A stretch of DNA of 29,160 bases, taken from positions 1 through 29,160 of the forward strand of contig WAQC01000090.1 in NCBI GenBank assembly GCA_015520425.1, read 5' to 3'. This stretch comes from Candidatus Pelearchaeum sp. (GTDB lineage Archaea; Thermoproteota; Nitrososphaeria_A; Caldarchaeales; Caldarchaeaceae). Positions within the stretch are counted from its first letter, which is position 1; each line of letters begins with the position of its first letter. The notes under the pieces were generated by a model. That model saw nothing but the letters and a program-made list of their open reading frames with translations. It made no database searches and was not told the origin of the DNA. The translations under genes were made by a program, and so were the position numbers. Below are positions 8,120 to 15,219 of this stretch, piece by piece.

Positions 8120-8602
8120 GTGAGCTGGATGCGGCAGTCCGCTAGGCTGGTGGCAGCGGCTTTGGCCTCGCTAGCCATAGTAGCGGCGCTTTCCTACGCT
8201 GAGGGATTATCGGGCCAAAACCCTGCGCTAGCCCTGCTCTCAACAGCATTAGCAGGCATCGTGGCTGGCGTGCTGGTGCGTGAGGCCCTAGCCGCGGCGG
8301 TGGGTGCTGGGATAGGCTCGCTCGCGGGCCATGGGATAGCATTCACACAGGGATTACTGTTATGGAACCCACTAGCGCAGCAGGATATAGTGGTTTTTAG
8401 GGTGATGTTATCCGCGCTCACAGTGGTCATAGCAGCAGGTGGCGGGTTTCTACTCCGTCCCAGAGCTGTTCAGCAGGAAGAAATCGGCGCTGGGGAGGAG
8501 GTGCCTCCGCAGAAGAGCTGCCCAGAATGCGGGAGCGTTGTTCCAAGCGAGGCGATATACTGCCCTATGTGTGGAAGGAAGTTGGAGGAGATTGAGAGCT
8601 AG
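8120..8602 (+). CDS. Small membrane protein with C-terminal zinc ribbon
   Basis: No named family recognised. Seen: about 160 residues with two or three hydrophobic, Ala/Leu/Val-rich segments in the first 110 residues (including AGIVAGVLVREALAAAVGAG and a VIAAGGGFLL end), then a charged linker and a terminal CPECGSVVPSEAIYCPMCGR double CxxC zinc ribbon facing presumably the cytoplasm. Start chosen at GTG 8120, with GGAAGG just upstream and a TATA box at the right distance. ATG 8129 is equally possible. An in-frame ATG at 8018 lies inside the acyl-CoA dehydrogenase gene and is unlikely. It is followed after 23 bases by the Lhr helicase. Zinc-ribbon membrane proteins like this are common in archaea and mostly uncharacterised. 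Confidence 0.75.
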   Translation: MSWMRQSARLVAAALASLAIVAALSYAEGLSGQNPALALLSTALAGIVAGVLVREALAAAVGAGIGSLAGHGIAFTQGLLLWNPLAQQDIVVFRVMLSALTVVIAAGGGFLLRPRAVQQEEIGAGEEVPPQKSCPECGSVVPSEAIYCPMCGRKLEEIES

Positions 8603-8625
8603 CGGCGCTGTAGTTGGTGGCTGTT

Positions 8626-11490
8626 ATGGATGACTGGACTAGGCTGAGAAGCCAGCAGGTTCTTGAGATGCTGGCTAAGCCTGTGAGGGACGCGTTTAGC
8701 GAGAAGTTTAACGTATTGACGGAGCCCCAGATTGAGAGCATACCCATAATCTTACGCGGCGATAACCTGCTGCTCATGGCTCCTACTGGGACTGGGAAGA
8801 CTGAAGCCGCTCTCCTGCCCGCGTTGAGCAGGATGGTGCTGAGCGGTGAGCGGCGTGGGGTTAGGCTTCTCTACATAACCCCCCTGAGGGCGCTTAACCG
8901 CGACCTCTCGGACAGGATAGAGTGGTGGGCTAGTAGGCTTGACATGAGCGTAGCCATAAGACACGGCGACACACTAGCGCGTGAGAGGCGGATACAGACG
9001 CTCCAGCCCCCAGATATACTGATAACAACCCCAGAGACGCTCCAGATACTGCTCACGGCCAGGATATTCCGACAATATCTCAGGTTCGTTGAGTATGTGG
9101 TTGTGGATGAGGTTCATGAGCTCGCTACAGATAAGCGGGGTGCGCAGCTCTCGTTAGGTTTGGAGAGGCTTGAGGAGATTGTTGGAAAACCCTATCAGAG
9201 GATAGGCCTCTCCGCCACTGTGGGGAGTCCTGAGATTGTGGCGCGTTTCTTAGTTGGTGTTGGGAGGAAGTGTGAGATTGTCCGCGTGCCTGTTGCGCGA
9301 AGCCTCTCCATACAGGTAGCTTATCCAGAGCCGAGCAGCGGCGACTACACACTGGCAGAGCAGCTCTCAATACTACCCGATGTGGCGGCCAGGCTAAGCA
9401 CAATACGCCGCCTAGTAGAGGAGCATGAATCAACACTAATCTTCACAAACACAAGACCATTGGCAGAGATTCTAACTAACAGGTTTAGGGCATGGGATGA
9501 GAATGTCTCAATAGGCATTCATCACGGCTCTCTGGCCAGGCCGACGAGGATAGGCGCTGAGCAGGCTCTTAAGACTGGGAAGCTGATAGGCGTAGTATGC
9601 ACATCATCACTGGAGATGGGTATTGATGTTGGGCGTATAGAGCTGTGCATACAGTACAACTCGCCGCGCGAGGTTACGCGCCTCGTCCAGCGCGTCGGTA
9701 GAAGCGGCCATAGGATAGGCGGCCTAGCCAAGGGAGTCGTAATAGTCATGGACTCGGATGACGCTCTAGAAGCTCTCGTAATAGCGCGCCGCGCCTATAA
9801 TGATGAGATAGAGCAGGTGAGGACTCCTAAAAATAGCTACGATGTACTCATGCATCAGATAGCGGGGCTACTGATAGAGCGGGGAAGCATAACTGTAGAT
9901 GATGTTCTACGAATATTCAGACGCTCATACTGCTTTGAGGAGCTGAGCGAGGAAGATGTTACTAAGGTTGTTCAACACATGAGCAGTATAGAGATAGCTG
10001 GCTGGCAAGGAGAGAGCAGGACAATAACACGGCCAGCTAGGCAGTCTGAGCTGTATAACTACTATTTTGGGAACCTTTCAATGATTCCAGAGGAGAGGCA
10101 ATACCTGGTCGTCTCCGAGTCCACTGGAGAGCCTGTTGGGATACTTGATGAGGAGTTCGTGGCCGAGCATGGTGAGCCTGGTTCTAGGTTCATCTTGATG
10201 GGAAAGGCTTGGGAGATAATCCACGCTGCTGGCGAGAGAATCTACGTCTCGCCGCTGGATAGCCTAGAGGGCGCAGTCCCATCTTGGGTTGGGGACGAGA
10301 TACCAGTCCCCCTAGAGGTGGCGGAGGAGGTGGGCAGGATAAGGAGGATATACGCCGAAGCATACAGCAGGGGTGATGAGGATACGATATTGAAAGAACT
10401 TGCCCGCGAGTATAAGACCGACGCTACTCTCTTGGAAAAGAGCCTACGTGAAGTTAGGGAGCATATCAAGCTTGGAATACCCGTGCCAAGCGATAAGAGC
10501 GTCTTAATAGAGGAGACATACGACTACGTCATCCTACACATACACGGCGGCCTACGCGCTAATAGGACGATAGCGCGTGTAGTGGGTTATGAGCTCTCAA
10601 GAAGGGTAGGCGCCCCCATAGGTTTGCAGCAAGATGCTTACCGTATTATCTTCAAGTCTAGGCATATAAACGCCGAGATGGTTAGAGAGCTGCTCCACGA
10701 GCTTGCCGTAGGCGATTTCCAGGGCTATGTAAGGTCTGCTGTTGAGGCTTCAAGCCTCTTTAAGCGCAGGCTTGTTCATGCAGCGCGTAAGATGGGTGTG
10801 ATAAGCAAAGAAGCAAGCATACTTGACATAAGCGCCGAGAAGCTGGTTGAGACGTTGAAAGGAACCGCGGTATATGAGGAGGCTCTCAAATACACCTTGT
10901 TTGAAGACTTTGATAGCGAGTCCGCTGTAAGGCTCCTTAAGAAGATTGAAGAGGGCCTAGTTGCTCTGCATATAACACGGCTCGCCGAGAGCCCGTCTCC
11001 ACTCGCTAGGCTAACGCTACAACGCCATGAGTATGATATTGACGTTATATCTTCGGATAGGATACACAGGCTTGTTGCTAACGCTGTTAGAGGGAGGCTT
11101 AACAACGAGCCGCTAACGTTGGTATGCACCTCTTGCTTTGAGTATTTGGAGCGTTTGGCTGTTAAGGACATCAGCAACACCCCCACATGCCCAGTCTGCG
11201 GCTCACGCGCACTAGGAGCGCTAAAAGCGGAGCAGGAGGAGGTTTATGGCCTAGTAGCGAGGCGCGGGAAGCCGATAAACAGGAAAGAGAAAGAACTGCG
11301 GCGCGAAGCGGTGAAGACAGCGAAGCTCGTAGAGAAGTATGGCAAGGCAGCAGCATTCGTATTGGCGAGCAAATACATAAACACGAAAACCGCTGAGGAG
11401 ATACTTGAGAAAGAGAGCTCGCTTGGGGTTAGGCTTGTTGAGCTTATTATGGAGAGGGAGAAGGAGGCTCTCCAGAAGATGTTTCACTAG
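8626..11490 (+). CDS. Lhr-family superfamily 2 DNA/RNA helicase with C-terminal zinc finger
   Basis: Large ATP-dependent helicase of the Lhr group, linked in archaea and bacteria to DNA repair and replication-fork restart. Seen, counting from ATG 8626: LTEPQIESIP (Q-motif-like, about 31), Walker A MAPTGTGKTEAAL (51-63), TPLRALNRDL (motif Ia), DEVHEL (motif II, 161-166), LSATVG (motif III, 195-200), SSLEMGIDVG (motif V) and QRVGRSGHRIGG (motif VI). A long C-terminal half (Lhr winged helix and core) follows, and near residues 834 and 855 CTSC and CPVC suggest a zinc finger. Length 954 is typical of archaeal Lhr. UUG 8614 is possible, but GGTGG at 8616-8620 suits ATG 8626. The 3' end overlaps the convergent kite gene by 44 bases. 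Confidence 0.93.
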   Translation: MDDWTRLRSQQVLEMLAKPVRDAFSEKFNVLTEPQIESIPIILRGDNLLLMAPTGTGKTEAALLPALSRMVLSGERRGVRLLYITPLRALNRDLSDRIEWWASRLDMSVAIRHGDTLARERRIQTLQPPDILITTPETLQILLTARIFRQYLRFVEYVVVDEVHELATDKRGAQLSLGLERLEEIVGKPYQRIGLSATVGSPEIVARFLVGVGRKCEIVRVPVARSLSIQVAYPEPSSGDYTLAEQLSILPDVAARLSTIRRLVEEHESTLIFTNTRPLAEILTNRFRAWDENVSIGIHHGSLARPTRIGAEQALKTGKLIGVVCTSSLEMGIDVGRIELCIQYNSPREVTRLVQRVGRSGHRIGGLAKGVVIVMDSDDALEALVIARRAYNDEIEQVRTPKNSYDVLMHQIAGLLIERGSITVDDVLRIFRRSYCFEELSEEDVTKVVQHMSSIEIAGWQGESRTITRPARQSELYNYYFGNLSMIPEERQYLVVSESTGEPVGILDEEFVAEHGEPGSRFILMGKAWEIIHAAGERIYVSPLDSLEGAVPSWVGDEIPVPLEVAEEVGRIRRIYAEAYSRGDEDTILKELAREYKTDATLLEKSLREVREHIKLGIPVPSDKSVLIEETYDYVILHIHGGLRANRTIARVVGYELSRRVGAPIGLQQDAYRIIFKSRHINAEMVRELLHELAVGDFQGYVRSAVEASSLFKRRLVHAARKMGVISKEASILDISAEKLVETLKGTAVYEEALKYTLFEDFDSESAVRLLKKIEEGLVALHITRLAESPSPLARLTLQRHEYDIDVISSDRIHRLVANAVRGRLNNEPLTLVCTSCFEYLERLAVKDISNTPTCPVCGSRALGALKAEQEEVYGLVARRGKPINRKEKELRREAVKTAKLVEKYGKAAAFVLASKYINTKTAEEILEKESSLGVRLVELIMEREKEALQKMFH

Positions 11491-12076
11491 AGTCTTGGCT
11501 TGTCTCAGACAGCCCTGGGCTTATCTCGGTTATCGCCTTAACCAGCTCTTTCTGGTCAACCTCCGCGAACGCTCTCCAGCCTATGTATATCATGTTGTCC
11601 TCGTCCTTGTGTAGGTAGCCGCGTCTGGTGAAGCGCTCCATCGCAGCCTCTATACGCCACTTGGGGAACTTGGTCTCCAGAAGCTCCATAACCTCGTTCT
11701 GATGCGCCTTCCCACCCCGCGAGAAGAGATAAGCAAGCGTCGCCGAGAGTATGGCTAGGTCGTCAATCCTCCAGCCAGCCGCAACTATGTCTGAGAGAGA
11801 CAGAGGCTCGCTGAGGGTTATGAAGAAACGCGCCCTGTCAAAATCTTCATCCGACGGCTGGTCATTACCCTCCTCAAAGACAACCTTAACCCTAAGGCCC
11901 AGTGGGCTTAGCCTATGGTTGAGTGTGTCTATTATCTTTAGGTAGTTTTTTCCGAGGCGGCGGCGTAGCTCATATCCCCTAACCCCAGGTAGGCGGTGGC
12001 TGGAGAAGAGGAGCATCGCAGTAGCTATGGCGAGCTTACGGCCAGCCTTACTCTGCTCAGACTCCCCAACGCTCAA
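11447..12076 (-). CDS. Nse1/Nse3-like tandem winged-helix (kite) subunit of an SMC complex (predicted)
   Basis: Third gene of the SMC operon. Seen: 209 residues consistent with two winged-helix domains. The first holds TLNHRLSPLGLRVKVVFEE (51-69) followed by FFITLSEPLSLSDI, reminiscent of the start of eukaryotic Nse1 and of MAGE/Nse3 folds. The second, about 105-175, has ILSATLAYLFSRGGKAHQNE and RRGYLHKDEDNMIYIGWRAF, like the WH-B region of Nse1/Nse3. A Ser/Glu/Pro-rich tail (190-209) looks disordered. Kite proteins bind kleisins in ScpB-, MukE-, JetB- and Nse1/3-type complexes. Start is UUG overlapping the upstream stop (TTGA, 4 bases), implying coupled translation. Its tail overlaps Lhr by 44 bases. 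Assignment rests on pattern similarity plus gene position; a ScpB-type origin is the alternative. Confidence 0.7.
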   Translation of the reverse strand: MSVGESEQSKAGRKLAIATAMLLFSSHRLPGVRGYELRRRLGKNYLKIIDTLNHRLSPLGLRVKVVFEEGNDQPSDEDFDRARFFITLSEPLSLSDIVAAGWRIDDLAILSATLAYLFSRGGKAHQNEVMELLETKFPKWRIEAAMERFTRRGYLHKDEDNMIYIGWRAFAEVDQKELVKAITEISPGLSETSQDSSETSSGEPPSPSP

Positions 12077-12849
12077 AGCCCTTCCCTACCTCTCACAGCT
12101 ATAGCTAGGGATGTTGGGTTGCTCCTCTCAACCTTGCTCTCCAACGGGTAGATGCGCACCTCGCCAGTTATAGGATTCCTCTTTATCTCAGCCAGCCCCT
12201 CACTAACTATGAACGCGAGGACATAAGCCCTCTCAACACGCCGTCCATCGCCCTCAAGAGAGATGAAAGACCAATAATCCAGACCGCCATCCTCCTCGCG
12301 CCGCTCCAGAAGCTCCCTATGCATGTTCATTATCTCGCTCTCAAGGACATCACGCTGTCGGAACCTGTCAAGCAGCGCTTCCTCATCTATCTGAAGCTCC
12401 TCGCCAGCTCCCAGCAGTAGCTTCCGCTCATGCCCAGCCCTGGGCGGCAGGCTCAGGAAATACTCAAGACCAGCTATGAACATCTTCTTCGTGAGCTGCT
12501 CCCCACTCACTATAGGCCGCCAGCTCCTAGCTAGACAGCTCGCCAAAGCACGTTTATCGGCGGCTAGTATTCTAGTAGCTATAATCTGGGTATCCACGAA
12601 CAGGTTTGACGCCTTCTCCAGAAGCCATCTATGCTGTAAGGCGATAACCAGCGCAACCCTATAGAGTGTCTCCGCATCCAGGACTACTGTCTCCAAATCC
12701 TTGGAGGACTCAAGGATTGAGCGCAGCTTCTGAAGCAACTCCCTAACATTAACCGTGAAGGGGTCTATTCCAGACTTCTCTATGGATTCGCATAGCTGTA
12801 TTATTCTAAGCAGCTCTTCCCGCGTTATGGTTCTCTGCTTGTTAGGCAT
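12073..12849 (-). CDS. ScpA/kleisin-like subunit of an SMC complex (predicted)
   Basis: Middle gene of the SMC operon, 258 residues. Seen: an N-terminal pattern like ScpA/kleisin, with IEKSGIDPFTVNVRELLQKL (23-42) and VLDAETLYRVALVIALQHRW (56-75), where kleisins have the DxxDIDIxxL and LLLAAxLLxLKS helices. A helical, charged middle (about 140-190) follows, then a C-terminal winged-helix-like segment RVERAYVLAFIVSEGLAEIK then TGEVRIYPL (204-236), matching the kleisin wHTH that caps the SMC head. An upstream GTG-type extension to 12876 is possible, but ATG 12849 overlaps the SMC stop by 8 bases (ATGCCTAA), which fits coupled translation. Kleisins bridge the two ATPase heads and bind kites. The family match is weak at the residue level and leans on context. 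Confidence 0.68.
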   Translation of the reverse strand: MPNKQRTITREELLRIIQLCESIEKSGIDPFTVNVRELLQKLRSILESSKDLETVVLDAETLYRVALVIALQHRWLLEKASNLFVDTQIIATRILAADKRALASCLARSWRPIVSGEQLTKKMFIAGLEYFLSLPPRAGHERKLLLGAGEELQIDEEALLDRFRQRDVLESEIMNMHRELLERREEDGGLDYWSFISLEGDGRRVERAYVLAFIVSEGLAEIKRNPITGEVRIYPLESKVERSNPTSLAIAVRGREGL

Positions 12850-14599
12850 CTGCAACCACCTTCTCAGCCTTGCCAACGCCTACCGCTGAGCGTCCAGAGA
12901 CGTTCTGCACCACGACCACGTTCATATCCTCGGTGAAGGAGACCTTCCCAGGCGTTATGATGATGTACTGCGCCGACATATCTTCTCGTGCTGTTGCCGT
13001 GAGGAGATTTATTATGCGCTCACGGTTCAGCGGGTCTAGATGCACGTCAAACTCATCCACAGCCCTGAACGGCGACTTCACATGCCGCTGAAGAGCCAGT
13101 AGGAAAGCCATCGTAGCAACTATACGCTCACCGCCGCTCTGGCTATGCCCATCCAGGAGCGTGGGCTCGGCGCCCCTGAAGCCAGCGTATAGCTCTATAG
13201 AAGCCCTATCTATGTCGTCTAGGTTCTTCAACTCAATCCTTCCATGACCACCTACCTTGCTTAGAATGCTATCATACTGGGGCTCCACATCAGCTATCAA
13301 ATCACGTAGAAACTTCCTCCAGACCTCCTTACGGTACTCCACCTCCTCAAGAGCGCGTCTAACGTTCTCAGACACCTCCCCAGCCTTAAGCTCCGTCTCG
13401 CGATACTTAGACTCCGCGAGCAGAAACATGTCCTCCGCCTCTGGCGTTACCTTACCCATTCCAGCTATCTGTATCATCACCGACTTTATGTCCTCGTATA
13501 TCTCTTGGTGGCGTCTAGAGGTCTCTACGCGCGGGCCGCGTTTCTCGGCATTCTCTATACGTTCCTGAAGCTCCTTCTCTATCTGGAGCAGCTCATAGCG
13601 GAGGCTCTTCAGCTCCTGCTCAGCCATCTTAAGCTTCTGCCTAAGCGCTCCGCTTAGGGATGCGCTGTCTATCAGCTCATCAAGCAATGCGGCAAGCTCT
13701 CCACGTAGGTCTCCGCCGCCTGAGAGCGCTGCGTCAAAGAGGCTTGTTATCTTCTCCCTCACCCCCCTAACCTTCAGGTCTGTCTCCTCAGCCTCGCGGG
13801 CTGTCTCCTCCAACTGTTGCTGGATTCCCCGAATCTTGGACTCAACACGCTCACGCGATTTCTTCGCCTCATTCACCAACGCCCACAGATACTCGCGCTC
13901 CAGCTCGTCCTTACGCTGGTTGAGCCGCCTAAGTATTGTGAGCTTCTCATACTCCTCGCGCCAGAATTCCACAGCAGCGCGCGCATCATCCAAGGTCTTC
14001 CTCAGAACCTTCTCCTCCGCAGCCAGCGCGGCGAGCTTAGACTCGGCCTCGCGAATCCTCTGCCTAAGCCCGCTAGCCCCTACAGCCTCCTCAATAAGCA
14101 GAAGCTTCTCACGGCTATCACGCACAACGAACTGCTCAATCATGTTCTGGTGCATTATTATCAGCATATTATTCGGGTTAATCCCTATCTGGCTTAGAAA
14201 ATGCTCAACCTCAGCCTTTGGCTTAAACCTGTTGTTTATGTATTGCCAGTAGTCGCCGTTCTTCTTGAGGAACCGCGTGATTGTTACGGTGTCTGTTGAG
14301 TATTGGGGTATTGGGCGTTTTCCGTTTATCGGCGTGTTATCCAGAACGACCGCCACGCGGGCTGCCTCGCTGCCGCGTTTAACAAGGTCGCTAAGCCTCT
14401 CGCCCCGCTCTGTATAGCTCTGCCCCAACGCTACAGAGATTCCCAGCAGTATAGATGACTTACCAGCGCCGTTGGGGCCTACTATGACGTTCAGCCCCCG
14501 CGTAAACGGGATTCTAGAATATTCATGCGACATGAAGTTCTCTAAAACCACCTCACGGATGAACGTCCTAGGCGTAGGCCCCTCCCCATGCGTCTGCAA
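12842..14599 (-). CDS. Short Smc5/6-like SMC ATPase with minimal coiled coil and no normal hinge
   Basis: SMC/ABC ATPase predicted to organise or repair DNA with the two following genes. Seen: VLENFMSHEYSRIPF (18-32) then Walker A GPNGAGKSSILL (41-52), GQSYTERGERLSDLVKRG (59-76) as in Smc6, Q-loop IMHQN (148-152), coiled coil about 177-285 and 315-360, signature SQSGGERIVATM (486-497), Walker B SPFRAVDEFD (509-518), D-loop LDPLNRE (521-527) and QYIIITP (544-550). The signature, Walker B and QYIIITP blocks correspond to Smc5 (QSGGERSVSTM, PFRVVDE, QYFLITP). There is no cysteine, so no Rad50 zinc hook. Only about 30 residues (288-320) separate the two arms, far less than an SMC hinge, and 585 residues is about half the usual size. 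UUG start with GGGAGTGAG 8 bases upstream. Confidence 0.85.
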   Translation of the reverse strand: MQTHGEGPTPRTFIREVVLENFMSHEYSRIPFTRGLNVIVGPNGAGKSSILLGISVALGQSYTERGERLSDLVKRGSEAARVAVVLDNTPINGKRPIPQYSTDTVTITRFLKKNGDYWQYINNRFKPKAEVEHFLSQIGINPNNMLIIMHQNMIEQFVVRDSREKLLLIEEAVGASGLRQRIREAESKLAALAAEEKVLRKTLDDARAAVEFWREEYEKLTILRRLNQRKDELEREYLWALVNEAKKSRERVESKIRGIQQQLEETAREAEETDLKVRGVREKITSLFDAALSGGGDLRGELAALLDELIDSASLSGALRQKLKMAEQELKSLRYELLQIEKELQERIENAEKRGPRVETSRRHQEIYEDIKSVMIQIAGMGKVTPEAEDMFLLAESKYRETELKAGEVSENVRRALEEVEYRKEVWRKFLRDLIADVEPQYDSILSKVGGHGRIELKNLDDIDRASIELYAGFRGAEPTLLDGHSQSGGERIVATMAFLLALQRHVKSPFRAVDEFDVHLDPLNRERIINLLTATAREDMSAQYIIITPGKVSFTEDMNVVVVQNVSGRSAVGVGKAEKVVADA

Positions 14600-14604
14600 G
14601 CCCG

Positions 14605-14650
14605 TTTCTCACTCCCATCGGCCAAACCTCCCAGACCACGATTTAAAGAG
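14605..14650 (-). promoter_or_regulatory. Promoter and ribosome binding site of the SMC operon
   Basis: On the minus strand, CTCTTTAAAT (14641-14650) is a good TATA box. Transcription would start near 14620, leaving a leader of about 20 bases that contains GGGAGTGAG (14608-14616), a near-match to the archaeal anti-Shine-Dalgarno, 8 bases before UUG 14599. No further promoter is evident inside the three overlapping genes, consistent with a single transcript. Confidence 0.6.
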
Positions 14651-14690
14651 TCATCCCCAGGCCATAATGGAGTCCTCACGTAGTAGTAAC

Positions 14691-14742
14691 CATTAAAATC
14701 TCGGCGTATTGTCTTACTGGTGCGACAAAGGTGTGGGCGGTT
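14691..14742 (+). promoter_or_regulatory. Promoter and leader of the eL39-eL31-aIF6-prefoldin-FtsY operon
   Basis: CATTAAAATC (14691-14700) is a TATA-like box about 47 bases before the eL39 ATG at 14743. A transcription start at about 14721 would leave a leader of about 20 bases containing GGTGTGGGCGG. Together with the minus-strand SMC promoter it fills the 143-base divergent gap. Confidence 0.5.
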
Positions 14743-14892
14743 ATGTCTAGGACTTTCTCTCTCAAAAAACGGCTTGCGAAGGCTGCTAGGAGGGCTTGGC
14801 CAGTTCCGACGTGGGTTATAGCGCGGACGAAGCGGCGTGTCAGGTTCTCCAACAGGCGGCGTTCATGGAGGCGGAGCCGTATTAAGCCCTAA
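14743..14892 (+). CDS. rpl39e: Ribosomal protein eL39 (L39e)
   Basis: A 49-residue, very basic protein of the large ribosomal subunit that lines the polypeptide exit tunnel. Seen on translation from ATG 14743: KKRLAKAARRAWPVPTWVIA followed by RTKRRVRF and the C-terminal RRSWRRSRIKP. The WVI-[AV]-[RK]-T core and the terminal WRRSR are diagnostic. Length matches the family (about 50). It begins the conserved archaeal cluster eL39, eL31, aIF6, prefoldin alpha, FtsY, with a 46-base gap before eL31. Confidence 0.96.
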   Translation: MSRTFSLKKRLAKAARRAWPVPTWVIARTKRRVRFSNRRRSWRRSRIKP

Positions 14893-14938
14893 ATCCTTAA
14901 AGAGAGGCGGTAAAAACCGCTTTCACTAGGGCTTTAAG

Positions 14939-15214
14939 ATGAGCGAGAACTCCAAGACCCTTGTAGTCCCGTTGCGGGATGCTTGGAAGGCTGCTCCCGC
15001 GCGGAGAGCCAAGGTAGCCATGAATATACTGCGCGCCTTCGCCAGGAGGCATGGCAAGGCCCCCTACGTTAAGATATCCCCCGCAGTAGCCCAGAAGATA
15101 TGGGAGCGGGGAATTAGGCATCCACCCCGTAGGATAAAGGTCGTGCTTGAGAAGGAGGAGGACACGGTTTACGTGAGGCTTGAGGGCGAGGCCGTGGAGG
15201 AGAAGGAAGAGTAG
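14939..15214 (+). CDS. rpl31e: Ribosomal protein eL31 (L31e)
   Basis: Large-subunit ribosomal protein near the tunnel exit. Seen: KTLVVPLRDAWKAAPARRAK at the N-terminus, then AMNILRAFARRHGKAPYVKI, IWERGIRHPPRRIKV and a short acidic tail. These are the standard L31e blocks, including the W-x-R-G-x-R-x-P-P-R motif. Length of 91 is normal. ATG 14939 follows a GGGCTTTAAG leader. Cotranscribed with eL39 upstream and aIF6 5 bases downstream. Confidence 0.97.
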   Translation: MSENSKTLVVPLRDAWKAAPARRAKVAMNILRAFARRHGKAPYVKISPAVAQKIWERGIRHPPRRIKVVLEKEEDTVYVRLEGEAVEEKEE

Positions 15215-15219
15215 GTGGC

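Noticed and set aside
13836..14252. Ser-rich plus-strand ORF inside the SMC gene
   Set aside because: Low-complexity reading of the opposite strand of a clearly conserved ATPase; no family features.
12842..14599. Calling the SMC-like ATPase Rad50 or RecN
   Set aside because: There is no CxxC zinc hook (no cysteine at all), no mre11 neighbour, and the signature, Walker B and C-terminal QYIIITP block match Smc5/6.
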